NCBI RefSeq assembly: GCF_038396675.1
Contig: NC_088928.1
Location: 17,352,001-17,416,000, forward strand
Direction: 5' to 3'
DNA: 64,000 nucleotides
Source of the DNA: Hydra vulgaris
Lineage: Eukaryota > Cnidaria > Hydrozoa > Anthoathecata > Hydridae
The notes under the pieces are model-generated. The model was not told the DNA's origin and ran no database searches. It saw nothing but the letters and a program-made list of their open reading frames with translations. Position 1 is the stretch's first letter; each line of letters starts with the position of its first letter. A program made the translations under genes and the position numbers. Below, piece by piece: positions 44,500 through 56,220 of this stretch.

Positions 44500-45340
44500 A
44501 CAACGAGTCTCAGAGTCTATAAATAGACTATTTCTTTTTAAAAGAGAAAAAAATTCCTCTTAGCAAAAATTTGCTAACTGTAATCTTTCAAATGTCCGGT
44601 GGCATTCCGTAAAAAACTGCTAATAAGTTGAAAAAGCGTGCTTTGTAGACTCTTTAAGTTGCCCTTACTTCTACCCATCCAATCCAAGCATGGCCTACTA
44701 TAATTATACAGCCGGATGAGTATTACATTTATTTTATACATGCATTACTACTATAAATAGACGGCCGGATGAGCACAAGTAAATTAGATTTAAGCATCTT
44801 GCTTTTTAGATGCTTTTCGGAGCGAATAATGTTGCATATTTATGTTTCCTTATGAATAATGTTACGTAAAATGCACAGTACGCAACATTTCATGTTCTTT
44901 ATTATTGGCATAAACATCAGCTAATGTTGAAAAAATGTGCGGCACTTCATTGTCTGCAATAGGATTTCACACTTTGACCAACATGTTTAGGTCTTGATCT
45001 AGTAGTATAGCAAAAAGTATAACAACATATTATGTTATAGCTTTTAAACGAACCATGGAAAATAATTTTGATGGTTTACAGCACTTTTTAATGGTTATAT
45101 ACATAAATGTTATCTAAAATGATATTTATGTATATAACATAATTTGTTTTAAACGGAAACTAAAAACTAGGTAATGACAAACCATCCCTAACATTCCTGC
45201 TTTACAAGTTTGCACGAATTAATTGTAGAAAACAAAGCGTTTTCGCTTTGTTTAAAGAAAATTCTCTTATAATTATAATGTACACAGTCAATTGATTTCT
45301 ATCATAGTTTGGTGTATTTAAACTACTGTGACTGTACAGT
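44500..45340. other. Intergenic between the two LINEs
   Basis: No gene. GGCCGGATGAG / CAGCCGGATGAG motifs recur about 64 bp apart (44712, 44763), each preceded by TACTATAA-type sequence. A hairpin 45094-45138 (GTTATATACATAAAT arms) is present. Confidence 0.5.
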
Positions 45341-45379
45341 GACAAATGTTCATAAAACTATAACGTATTGTAGTTTATT

Positions 45380-45406
45380 CTCCTCGGGCATTTGCCCTGC
45401 AGAGGT
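45380..45406 (-). promoter_or_regulatory. Conserved 3' UTR hairpin of LINE (copy B)
   Basis: On the minus strand CCTCTGCAGGGCAAATGCCC plus GAGGAGA: inner stem GGGC/GCCC, outer CCTC/GAGG. It corresponds to the hairpin of copy A. Confidence 0.6.
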
Positions 45407-45657
45407 ATTAATAAATGTTACAGTAGTTAAGAAATAAAAAAAAAGGTGGTCTACTGTTCCACTATTAAAATACATAAAGACAGACTCCCAGGGGGCTCAC
45501 GTTTAAGAAAATAAAAAACCCACTACATAAAAAGTAAAAAATCGAAAACGAAAACAAAAAAACGAAAAAATTAAAATTCGAAGAAAATAAAACAAAAAAG
45601 CGAAAAAGAAAATTAAAAAAAAAAAATGATTTTCACTAAATAATATATCTGGGCATT

Positions 45658-47208
45658 TTAATTAACAAGAACTTTGTTAATTTCTAGATTAAAATTATTT
45701 TCTCCGCTCCAGATATTTTTGCATTCTTGTAGAAAAGAAATCTTTTCATTATTAATAATAGAAACTTGGAATTCGTCTGACAAAATTCTTTTAATTTTGC
45801 CTTGGAATTCCAGCATGAGCGTCCTTCTGGGGTAAATTTTTTTGTCGTGGAACGACCTCATTCTATTGCAATATATTATGTATAATAGTTCGTTAGTTAT
45901 TAGTTTTCCAATATAAAATTTATTTACAAAAGTTGATGAAAAAAAAAGTAGTGATTTGAAAGTGTTTTTAAGAGGTATTAGGTATGGGTATATTTTGTGA
46001 ATGAGGGTTAAAGTGTATTTTACTAAGGGTTGAACTTTTTCACATTTAAACATCATGTGTTGTATCTTTTCTGATTTCTTCATACATTGTGGGCAGAGAT
46101 CATCTGTTATATGGCCTCTTTTTTTAAACAGTGTATTGGTAGGTAGTGCAAAATGTATTACTTTATACTTTATTTCATCGGCTTTGTTGTTGCTTTCATT
46201 TTTGTGTATGGATATAAACAAATGGGCCCATTCTTTTGTTGAGGTACTATTCATACTGTTGAAAATATCCTTCCATCTGTAAAATTTATTGGGTGTACTT
46301 TTATCGTTGTTATTTAGAGAAGTGTTGTAAATTGCTTTCGGAGTTAAGTCGAGGAATCGTATTCGACGGTTGTTTTTGGTGCTTATGCACAACGACGTTT
46401 TGTTGTAGTCGAAGCTTTGACTTTGGGTGTTTATGATGTTTTTCCATTGGGGTGGTAATGACTTTATTATGGTTATTAAGAGGCGTTGTTTTATACCAAT
46501 AACTTGGCTTTCCAGAAAGCCCTGGACAAATACTTTTGATATGTCCTCTACCATGATTATGTTATTATTTATGGATTCTTGAGTTGGTTTCATAGTTTGG
46601 CTTTTGTTGCGTATGTATGGGTTAAAAAATATTGGTTGCATTAGCACTTCTTCGATGGTGAGATTCTTATGGTTATTGTGTTTTAAGTAGAGTTTATTCC
46701 AACTTTTCATTGTTTGTTGGTAATACGGAGGTAGAGTTTTTAAAGAATCATATGAGTGTGATGAGAGAAGGACAAGATTTCCTTGATTAGCGTTTCGGTA
46801 TTGATTAAGTATGTAGGAAGCTGAGTCTTTCCAGGCGCCGTTTTTGTTTTTGTTATATAACTTTGAGATCCAGCTAAGCTGAAAAGATTCTAGTTTTTTC
46901 TTGACGTCGACTATATTTAAACCTCCCTGGTCTATCGGAAGTTTTGATGTTTGCTTAGGGGTTTTTACGGTGCTGTTATTCCATAGAAAACTTTCTATTT
47001 TACGTTCAATTATTTCGATTTTTTTGTCAGAAGGAATTGGTATTGTGAAGGCTAAATGCCATAAGCTGCTTAAAACTTGTTTCTCCGCGCAGCGGCCTTG
47101 TTCGTCGAGGTTCGTGTTTCGGAGTTATAGAGTTGAGAGAGGGTTATAACCACTATTGAGTAGCCTCCTCATCTGTAGTGGCCTTCATGGCCTTGAGGAG
47201 GTGAATAA

Positions 47209-47250
<42 letters not shown>

Positions 47251-49686
47251 TTTGATTTATTATGATAGCTTTATCTTTTATGGATAACTTGAAACGCTTC
47301 CAGCTATCAATTTTTTTGCAAATGTTAATACTCTCATCCCATTGACGGTTTATTTAGTTACTTGTGTTTGAGAAGGTTATACCTAGACTCTGGAGAGTGT
47401 TGCTGTGCCAGGAAAAATTGAGGAAATTTTCTTTTATTCGAGATCTGTTTATTTCGAGCCAAAGGCCTTGGCATTTGGTAGTATTTAGTTTTGCTCCTGT
47501 GGCTAGTTTGTATACATTTAGGGCGTTGTCTAGAGCTTTTATAGAGTTGTCTGAAGAGAGGTAAAAATTTGTGTCGTCGGCGTATTGTTGGAGCTTTATC
47601 TCTTTGTTGTTTAGAGTTATTCCCTTTATTTCGGTATTTTTACGGATGTATCCTGCAAAAACCTCAGCTTGCAGAACGTAGAGTGTCATTGAAAGAGGAC
47701 ATCCTTGTCGTACTCCCCTGTGTATGTCTATTTTTTCTGAAAGGAAACCGTTTATTTTTAGATGTGAACTTATGTCATAGTACAGTGTTTTGATTAGGTT
47801 TATAAATTGCACGCTAAAACCAAAATTAAATAGGCAGTCATACAAGAAATTTCTGTCGACGCGGTCGAAAGCTTTTATTTGATCGATGGATACGATGGAA
47901 GCATCTAAATTGTTTTTGTTGGCGATGTAAATAACGTCACTAGTGTATGCAAGGTTTTCGAAAATGGATCTGTGGGGGATGCATGCGGTTTGATCTTCTT
48001 TGATGACTGACGGCAGTATATTTGCTAGACGGTTTGAGATTATTTTGGTAAGTATTTTGTAGTCGGTGTTGAGAAGTGATATGGGTCGCCAGTTTGAGAT
48101 ATCGGCTTTATCCCCTTTTTATTATAGAGGCAAGTTATTATGACTTGTTTTTGGGTTTCTGACATTTTGTTTTTCTGAATGATATCGTTTAAGACTTTAA
48201 CTAAACTTTCTCCTAAAATATTAATGTTAGATTTATAAAATTCCGCGGTTAGCCCATCTTTGCCGAGTGATTTGTTGTTTTTCATTGTTTTTATTGCATT
48301 TTTGACTTCGGCTAAATCAATCAGTTTATCTAGTGAATGCTTTTGTTGTTCGGAAATTTTTTTTATATCTGTATTTTCGAGTAGATGTTTTTGCAGCGTG
48401 ACATCGTTTTTGCTGTTTTTATAAAGGTTTTTTACAAAATATTTCAAATGTTTTAGTGATATCAGCTGTGTTATTTTTTTCGTTTCCGTTCTTATCTTTG
48501 ATGCTAATGATGACTTGTTTAGATAATTTAGCTTTTTCAAGTTGAAAAAAGAAATTGCTGCATTTTTCGCCATGCGTCCTCCATTTTATTTTAGCCCTTA
48601 TTTTTGCGCCGTTTAGTTTGTTTATTTCAAAGGTTTGTAGCTTTATTTTAAGGTTTTCACTAAGATGTTTCATCTTGGAATTAAAAGGCGCTTTTTTGAG
48701 AGAGTTTTTTAGCTGTTTTTTAAGTTTATATTCTTCTTGACGGCTCTTTTTTGCCTCCGTTTCGCTAAATTTTTTTGAAAGAATTTTAATTTCTTCTTTA
48801 AGAGAATCCCAGTCAGATGTTTTATTGTCAGACTGATTAATTTTTTGGTTGGCTAAATTTATAATTTTTGTTAGTTTTTCATTATAATTTTGGTTATTTA
48901 AAATTTTGTTGTTTAAGATCCATAGTTCTTTTCCGATATCTAAGTTTTTAAGAGTGATGGTGGCGCATATTGAATTGTGGTGGTCGGAAAAAGTCATCGG
49001 CTCGTGTTCTATGTTTATTACTTGTCGCATGTGTTTGCTAATATATAAGCGATCTAAGCGGGAGAATGTGGTGTTATTGGTAGATTTATAAGTATATTCT
49101 TTTGTGCAAGGATTAAATTTCCTCCATCTTCTTCGTTATGCTCTTTTAAAAATGTTTTAAAGGCCTCAATTGAGAGACATTTTTTTCGATTTATTTGTGG
49201 GTGCCGATCTATTTCTTTCAGAACCATGTTAAAATCGCCCCTAAGGATTATAAAATGGTATCTAGAATTGTTTTTTTTTATTTTTTTGATAATTTTTTGA
49301 AATAAATTTTTCCATTCGAACTGGTCAGCTTGGCTTGATCCGGATTTTGCGTGTATATTAATTAAAAGAAAATTGTGGTTATCTTTTTTCAAAACGATAT
49401 AGTTAAAACGACCGTTTTCATCATCGGTATGTTCAATTATTTTAAAGTTATAATTAGTTTGGGTAGTTAAAATTAAAGTACCACCTGTATGTGACGTACC
49501 ACTCGAGAAAAAGCCTGGATTATTCCATTGTCGAATAAAGTTTTCTGCGTCTTGCATGTTTAAATGGGTTTCTTGCAGAAGATAAAAATCGTAATTCATT
49601 TTTTTTAGTTTCTTAATAATAATTTTTTGCTTATTTACGTCACCAAGGCCGCATATATTAACAGAAAAATTTTTTATTGCCTCCAT
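45658..49686 (-). pseudogene. Tx1/L1-like ORF2, copy B
   Basis: Starts MEAIKNFSVNICGLGDVNKQ at 49686. The endonuclease shows YLLQETHLN-type Glu, ILRGDFNMVLKEIDRHPQIN and, after a frameshift near 49110, MRQVINIEHEPMTFSDHHNS (49030 on). The linker runs to 48419 and shifts again. The RT has NNKSLGKDGLTAEFYKS (GKDG), a break near 48110 within the NWRPIS block, SIDQIKAFDRVD-like sequence (about 47870), HRGVRQGCPLSMTLYVLQ, QQYADDTNFYL and TKCQGLWLEI. The SINE at 47083-47247 splits the frame after LSSLWH. The C-terminal frame 46710-45658 is open for 350 codons, with DLCPQCMKKSEKIQHMMFKC (zinc knuckle) and a basic end. Function as for copy A; inactive. Confidence 0.9.
47083..47247 (+). mobile_element. 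SINE insertion with 38-A tail inside LINE copy B
   Basis: The 5' part CTCCGCGCAGCGGCCTTGTT and GAGGTTCGTGTTTCGG (B-box-like) is followed by GTAGCCTCCTCATCTGTAGT and GGCCTTGAGGAGGTGAATAA and 38 A residues (47210-47247). LINE coding sequence is continuous on both sides (GCTGCTTAAAA and GGGTTTGATTTATT). The uninterrupted A tail suggests a recent insertion. It shares no core with the other three SINEs, and the 5' end may be truncated. Confidence 0.8.
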
Positions 49687-50137
49687 TTGCGTTTGAGTGG
49701 GGTTTTTAATGACATGACGAATGAGAGTGAAAGAATGTGCAGAAGGTATAATGACAGATGGTTTTAGAATACATTTTCTTAGAATATAAAAATGTAAAAA
49801 AACAAAAATATATAAAATAAAAAATTTGTGTAGATATAAACTTTATAAACTAAATATTTATTCATACCGCCCTTTGTCGTGCAACTCTTTTCGATCCTTC
49901 CTTTTGAGGAGTCGGCGATGGAGCATTTCTGCTACAAATAATTTTGTCGTTTTTTATTTCGATCAAACCGCTTTCTTCAACGTCGCTTTCTTTTTCGCTG
50001 TTTCTTTTTAGGTTTAGTTTTTCTTCTCGTTTTTGGTAACGGCTTTTAACGACTTGAAAGCTTGGTTCTGTGCAAGCACTGGCAAGTATTTTGCTGTCAG
50101 TTTGCTTTTTACCAAGCGTGATATTTTCAATCGCTTT

Positions 50138-50786
50138 CTATTTTTCTGCCGATTTATCGTTATTTATTTCGAGAGGCTGTTTTATTTCTTTGGGTTTTTC
50201 TGTTGAGTTTTTAATAATTTTTGAGGTTTCTTTATGTGAGATGCATCGTTGTTGGGGAGGGTGTGAATTGCAGCATGTCTTGCAGAGAAAAGATTTCCCT
50301 GCAAAATGTAGAGCGATATTTATTCCATCAATTTCGATTGTATGTGGGATTTCTTCTAGTCTTACTGAAGGCTTTATTCGAATCAGCCTACGACCGTCGT
50401 TCATATTTCTGTTAAAGCGGTATGTTGTGTGAGTTACTGAGTATAACTCGCTTATAAAGGGCTGCATTTGTGCTAAAATTTCATCGTCCTCAATTAGAGG
50501 GTCACATTTAACGGTTATTAAAAGACCAATGTCACTCCGTATCTTAGAGTTTATGTTCTGGTTACTACAATTGTATACTTGTTTCATTCACGAGAGTCGC
50601 ATCTTCTTTTTGATTCATTTCTATCACCCAGTTTCCTCTGGTATTGTATGTCAAACTACTGACTTTATTTTCGCCAACAATTAGAGATATTTTTTGATAA
50701 ATTTCCTGAGCTCGATTTTCTTGATATTTCTTGTTGAAAATTTCGTTAGGATTCATAAATACATTTATGTCAATAACACGCTCCAT
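50138..50786 (-). pseudogene. LINE ORF1 (gag-like, CCHC knuckle), copy B
   Basis: Two overlapping frames (50786-50565 and 50587-50138) join across one frameshift near 50575. The N-terminal part reads MERVIDINVFMNPNEIFNKK and GNWVIEMN. The second part has an RRM-like region (LRTVKCD-type strand LLITVKCDPLIEDDEILAQM, YRFNRNMNDGRRLIRIKPSV) and a zinc knuckle CKTCCNSHPPQQRC, then a Lys-rich tail. Tx1-type ORF1 proteins bind LINE RNA. It lies about 450 bp upstream of ORF2 in the same direction. Copy A lacks it. Confidence 0.7.
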
Positions 50787-50914
50787 ACGATGAATTTTGT
50801 TGGAGACAACTCCAGCGTAACTAGCCCTTACTTAACAAATACCAAATAAAATTTAGCTATTTTATAAGATCCAGCAATTATTTGAGAATTATTGAGAGAA
50901 TTATTTGAGATTCA

Positions 50915-51245
50915 TAAAACTATAATTGGTATCGTGGTTTATTCTCCTCCGGCTAATTGCCTTACGGAGACCACCATACCATGGCACGCAGAGACGTGTT
51001 CAGCCCCTAGTAGGGGAGCGTCATTACCGCTCTACGGCCAAGAGTAAAGTGAGTTTTGGAAGAACGAAGATACGTTAGAATGAAAGATAGAAGAAGTCGG
51101 GTTAGAAAGATAGCATAAAGAAAAGCGGACAGATATTGCACACGATGTTAGAGGGTGCAATCGGTGGAACATACTGCTGAAATTAGGTTAACCTAATGAC
51201 AGCAATATTACGTATAAATTAATTTTAATTAATACGTAACATCCA
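50915..51245 (-). mobile_element. Third LINE-type 3' tail with unrelated 5' part (SINE or truncated LINE)
   Basis: On the minus strand the end CTCCGTAAGGCAATTAGCCG plus GAGGAGAATAAACC, followed by ATTATAGTTTTATGAATC, matches the 3' ends of LINE copies A and B. The 5' part (AGGTTAACCTAATTTCAGCA, CCGATTGCACCCTCTAACAT, TTGGCCGTAGAGCGGTAATG) is not in either LINE. It may be a SINE using the LINE tail. Confidence 0.5.
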
Positions 51246-53215
51246 TATTAACAATATAGATTCATAAAACTATAATGACTTTGCACACGGTAAACAACTT
51301 ATCTAACAAGGAGAAAAACAAAAAATTATAAACTTACTGATTTCAAGATTGTGGTGCTATTTAAAATTGTTTTTATGTCTTAAAAAGGTTTTCGGTAAAA
51401 ACCCGTATGGCACTCTTTTCCCACTAAAAACTTACTTGCGCTGGCCCTAATTTCAAACATATGTATGCATCAGTATCTCCAACAATGACGACTGAACTAC
51501 AAATGAAAGACGTATACCCATTCTTTTTTTATTTTTTTTTTTAATTCATTAATGAAAACAAAAACCAACAGCAACAACAACAAAAAAAGAAAACATAAAA
51601 AAATGAAAATGTAAAAGTTAATTTACAATCAAAACACGGTCGTTTAGAAGGGACAAGTTATTATGCGCAAGTGCAATGAACATTTAAGAACATATACTTT
51701 TTTCAAAATTTTTTATTAATTCAGTGATATTTTATTATATCGCATATATTTAGAGCTATTACAAGACAATTTTAAAAAAGTTCTGTTTTTCAATACACTC
51801 TAATGTACACACACACCATCACATACCTTCATATCTCATATATACATACATACTTTTTTTATACACTCTCATATATTATATATGAGATATGTATGTATGT
51901 GTGTGTGTTTATATGAATGTACTCATGTTAATATAATATTAATCGTATATATACATATATGTATAAATATGCATATGTATATATATATATATATATATGC
52001 AAAACTCTAAAATCTACTTTTTAGACATATCTCCGTGTAAAAAAAATCGTTCCACAATTTCAACCTTTTTTTAAGATAAAACAATTACAAGATTGTACAC
52101 AAATTATTACAGCTTTTCTTCATTTAACATATAAGTAAGTCTCGTCAAAATGTTTAATCAAAAAACATTCAAAATAAACAATGCTAATATTGGTCTATGT
52201 TACAGTATCAAGATTTGTTTTAAAATTCTTAAGCATAACTTGTACCCATTTTGATTATAAAAAAAAAAATCTAAAATTCTTACTCAATAAAGATGTTGTT
52301 CCTTTACTTCCTTACAATCTATCAAGTTCTCAGTTTTTTAAACTTCTTTATATTTAAAAAATATCAGAGTTAACAAAATAAAGATTTTGTTCAATTGCGA
52401 AGAGACATTTTAAAACGGTTACATTAAACTGTTTTTCACTCTAGGTTTTTACTTTCTTTTCTATACAGAGATTTTTAAGAGCCATGTTTGTAGCATAAAC
52501 ATGGCTCTTAAGTATCTAATCGTCAGATACGTGTACATGGAAAAATATATAAGAAAATAAACTACTAATTGAGGGGCGGGGCATGTATATAATATAAAGA
52601 CTTGGAGGCCCTACCTGCAAATGATAAGCACAAACAAAGATGTAGTTTGTTTTTTGCTTTTGCTAAAATTCAAATTGTAAGATATTCTTACTTTGGAATT
52701 GTCGTTTTAGTTTTTTAAATTGTTTTCTTTAAATTATTTGAGTATTTATACATCTAGATACATATAAAGACCGTGGCTAGGCTACTTCACACATCTCAAT
52801 CGGAGGGTGGGGCAACGAGCGATTTTAAGTAATTTTTAATAATACCAAATAGAAAATTTTTTAAGATTTTAGTGCTCTAATGATAGGTTATTTTCAAAAA
52901 GAAGGGGCTGGGACACGGTTCTGTACATATACAACATTTTAAATGTTCTATATGAACAGTCAATATCTAATCTGTGCGTGTGTAAGAAAAAGACAACAAG
53001 AATTGAAATAACAGGGGTGATATTTATGTACCACCCATAACTCAAAAATTATTTTATACCGAATATGTTTTTATTATGTTTGTAGGTATGAAAATAGCAG
53101 TTTTTTAATTTCTTTCTTGAGGAGATTTCTTTTGTTCCATATATTTTTTGACTATGTAAAACCAGGTCAATAGAAATATTTTAATTGGCAAATTGACACT
53201 TGTTTCTCAACAGAA
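51246..53215. other. Intergenic with microsatellites and a palindrome
   Basis: No gene. TATATG/ACACAC-type repeats lie at 51800-52000. A hairpin at 52475-52511 (TTAAGAGCCATGTTT arms, 7-bp loop) is present. GC-richer pieces near 52574 (GAGGGGCGGGGCATG) and 52775-52815 (CCGTGGCTAGGCTAC, GGAGGGTGGGGCAACG) may be eroded hAT-type ends. Confidence 0.45.
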
Positions 53216-53219
53216 TAAA

Positions 53220-54239
53220 ATATTAGATATTCAAATAAAATATACACAGATTCGCTTTCATTGCTACCATGTTGGTTGCACAAACTACTACTCTTCCAGT
53301 ATTTAGAATACCCAATATTAAACTTTTGTCTCTGCTTGAAATGAATTTAGCAGTCTTGATTATAGACAGAAAATTGCTTTTGTTGTACAAATCGTTGGAT
53401 GTACCAGACATAACTTTTATGTGTCTTTTGATAAAAGCATTTCTGACTTTTATAGTTGTATTTGATGCTTGGTTACTGCTTACATAAGCTTTTGGAGTAA
53501 GTAAAAACAAAACTGGTTAAAAAAAAAAACCATGACAAAATAACACCTATTTAATCTTTAGTTATAATAAATTTAAAAATTAAAATTAAAAAACATTATT
53601 ACTCAAGATCCTCCACTTTTTAACTCATCTATTTGTCCACCGTCTTTAGCTATCTTTTGCTTAAGAGCATAGAGTGCAGTATCTTCAACTATTCTTGGAA
53701 TACCATTATCAACTGTGGAAATAAAAGTTGCAGAATCTCTTATTAAATAAGTATGATGTTGTTGATGTTGACGATAATACTGAAGCCAATAAAGATGGTG
53801 ACGATGAAGCCAAATTAGAAGCAAATGAAGATGTTGTTGGCGATAACAATGGGGTTGTTTGTGATATTGACTTATCAATACAGATACTCTCTAAAGATGT
53901 GTAAACCATATTCTTTCATTACATTGAAATTTTCTTTATATTTACACTAAACATATTTGAAAAAAAGTTTGTTTTGCTCACCAAATTTTTAGGTAATATA
54001 AGCTCTTTACATTTTGGACATAAAGTTTTATTGAGTTTGTTTACATTTAAATTTTCTACTAGGCTGAAAAAAAAAAAAAAGAGTTTGCAATTTTTTAGAG
54101 TTACTGATTGTTTTGGTATTTTACAACATAAATTACACTGAGAAGGTTGTAAATGAGGATTAAATTCATTTTTTAATTCTTCAATATCTATTTCTGAGTC
54201 GTGTGTTGTCACGATGCTTTTTTTAAAGTACTCAATCAT
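53220..54239 (-). pseudogene. Decayed coding region with RING-like Cys motif
   Basis: The 5' part (54239-53919) reads DIEELKNEFNPHLQPSQCNL with CNLCCKIPKQ, LKNCKLFFFFF (slipped A run at 54068-54081) and LCPKCKELILPKNL: the CxxC...C...CPxC pattern of a RING-type zinc finger with some ligands lost. 53909-53600 has a Ser/Thr-rich stretch, then IRDSATFISTVDNGIPRIVE. The last part (53510-53223) reads IKVRNAFIKRHIKVMSGTS. Pieces lie in different frames. I cannot name the family. A transposon protein with an N-terminal RING (some RAG1-like and other elements carry one) or a host gene relic are both possible. Confidence 0.35.
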
Positions 54240-54473
54240 TGAAAATTACCAGACTTTTTCACCAATACCAAGACAATAAGTAGACTTTTTATTTTATTTA
54301 AGTTATTTTGCAAAATTTAGACTTTTACTGAGTTTTTATACCTACTGACAACAATAGCATTCATCATAATGAGGTTTCGAAATCATATTTTAATAAAGTG
54401 TTGTCAATGTCTTATGATCAATGTCAATGATCTTATGATCTTCTGCGAGTATCCGCGTTCTTGTTGTAACGTT

Positions 54474-54478
<5 letters not shown>

Positions 54479-54567
<89 letters not shown>
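54479..54567. repeat. (TA)n microsatellite, about 89 bp
   Basis: Pure TA dinucleotide run. Confidence 0.98.
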
Positions 54568-54570
<3 letters not shown>

Positions 54571-54649
54571 TGCGTTAATATAGAAAAGAAATATAGTTAC
54601 ACTCTAGCACAACATTGTATCTAGCACAATATTGTTTACGTACAGCTAT

Positions 54650-55551
54650 TCAATTAGGAGAATTGCTGAAATGATTAAGAGTAAACACTTTTTTCCTTTT
54701 CTTGCTTTCGTAAGTTTTGCACACATGCTCAATCTGGCGTTTGATGAATTCAATATTTTCCCCAATCAATCATAATGAAGTTTTTATGAAAATAAGTTTT
54801 CTGAAGTTTTTGCAACTTAAGATGAGTGGTTCACAATTTCTGCTTTCAGCCTGACCACAGCTTCATACTATTCTCGTCTAACTTTATAAACGAGACTTAA
54901 ACCAGCATCTCTGACGTGTTCGACCGGCATTTTTTTTGTCAGCGAACTCTTTTTTCTGTTGTAATATTGTATATTTTGAATATACTTAAAGTATAATACT
55001 TGCCTCCTTTACAACTGTATTTTGTTCTTCGGCTAAGGACATTGCTAAAGTTTCAATTTTTAGGGCACATTGAAGAGAGTTTTTATTAATTAGCATATGA
55101 TTCTTCAAAACATTTTATCTACGAGTTGAGGCTGAAAAATAGGTGTAAGTTTTATCCACTTTGCCATAGAAAATTTTCTTCGACACTGTCTGCGTACCAC
55201 TACCTACTGTATGCAGACCCACAAGATTCAGTGAACGATTATTATTGCATGATATAAAATGAGCTATGGGAATGATTCCCAAGATTTGTTTTTAGATATC
55301 ACTTATATGTCCAGCCATTCTAGCATCATTGTCATAGCTTTGACCATAACAGTTTTTTATTTCTAGTTTATTTGCTCTAAGCTTGTTGAAATTTTTACTC
55401 GTAATTGCTTCTGCTTTTTTTCACTTAACTCAATAAATTATTGAAAGACTCTAATATTGTCTCTTAATTATTTTCAATATCTCAAATATTATATTTAATG
55501 TTACATATCTGATATCTTGAGACCAATGATCAATGTGAAATATATATATAC

Positions 55552-55622
<71 letters not shown>

Positions 55623-56220
55623 CCACATTGATACAAATACATTGTATTTCCTAAGCTACCAATAGTATTATCGTCTCAATGACCTCTCAAAAGTAAACTT
55701 TGTTTTGCTAAGAACAGTAAACAATTGTTTTGTTCCACTAATAAAACAGAATCAATCGTCAATTCATGTAGTAGTCTCATTTCTAAATATTTTTAAAAGA
55801 TTTAATGTAACGTTGATTTTTCTTTATCCTAGTATTCAGCTTTTTCCAATTAAAAAATTCTTCCATGATTACAAAAGCGCTACTATATCCTAAAAAAGTC
55901 GAGAAGGAAAGCAATATAAGGCGTTTTTTAAGGCTGAAAAATATAGCCATAATGCGTCTACCTTTTCATTGCTAGGTAAAGTTTTGTAAAACGAGTTACA
56001 AGATAAGAAACAATATTTGTCGTCTTTTGCAAATAGCCTTTCCTTATTCTGGATTTTGAAAAGACCCCTTTGAATCAGTTCCTGTTTTGAAAGTTCATCC
56101 AGCATTAACGGCCAATACCCCACCTCATTAAATACATGTAAAATAATTGTCATCCAAGTATTTGCTAATTTGCGAGGAACTTGACTCAGCCTCAAAACAA
56201 TCTCCAACGGGTTGTGTTAA
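54650..56220 (-). pseudogene. ZMYM/TTF-type hAT transposase relic
   Basis: N-terminal frame 56207-55890 reads KYCFLSCNSFYKTLPSNEKV and LWLYFSALKNALYCFPSRLF, the TTF zinc-finger region of this hAT branch. After the microsatellite at 55540-55620, the catalytic middle appears on the minus strand at about 55350-54880: YGQSYDNDARMAGHISDI (the C-G-Q-x-YD-N-A-M block with an Asp), then IPIAHFISCNNRSLNLVGLH and SASTRR-NVLKNHM. The dimerisation end is missing. Multiple stops and frameshifts. No TIRs were found. Confidence 0.7.
55540..55620. repeat. (AT)n-(TG)n compound microsatellite
   Basis: TATATATACATATATATATA precedes an approximately 58-bp uninterrupted TG run ending at 55620. It lies within the hAT relic. 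Confidence 0.97.

Larger units (their letters stand above)
45350..50830 (-). mobile_element. Tx1/L1-like LINE, copy B, near full length with ORF1
   Basis: On the minus strand: ORF1 (50786-50138), ORF2 (49686-45658), and a 3' UTR with AGTGGAACAGTAGACC (about 45475-45460) and the hairpin 45406-45380, ending near TTATAGTTTTATGAAC at about 45350. A SINE is inserted at 47083-47247. It is more mutated than copy A. Confidence 0.85.

Noticed and set aside
47364..47793. Plus-strand ORFs inside LINE copy B
   Set aside because: Antisense of the RT active-site region.
54369..54569. 66-codon ORF ending in repeated Ile-Tyr
   Set aside because: The second half is translation of a pure (TA)n microsatellite.
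55451..55642. 63-codon minus-strand ORF rich in Thr-His
   Set aside because: Translation of the (TG)n array inside a hAT relic.
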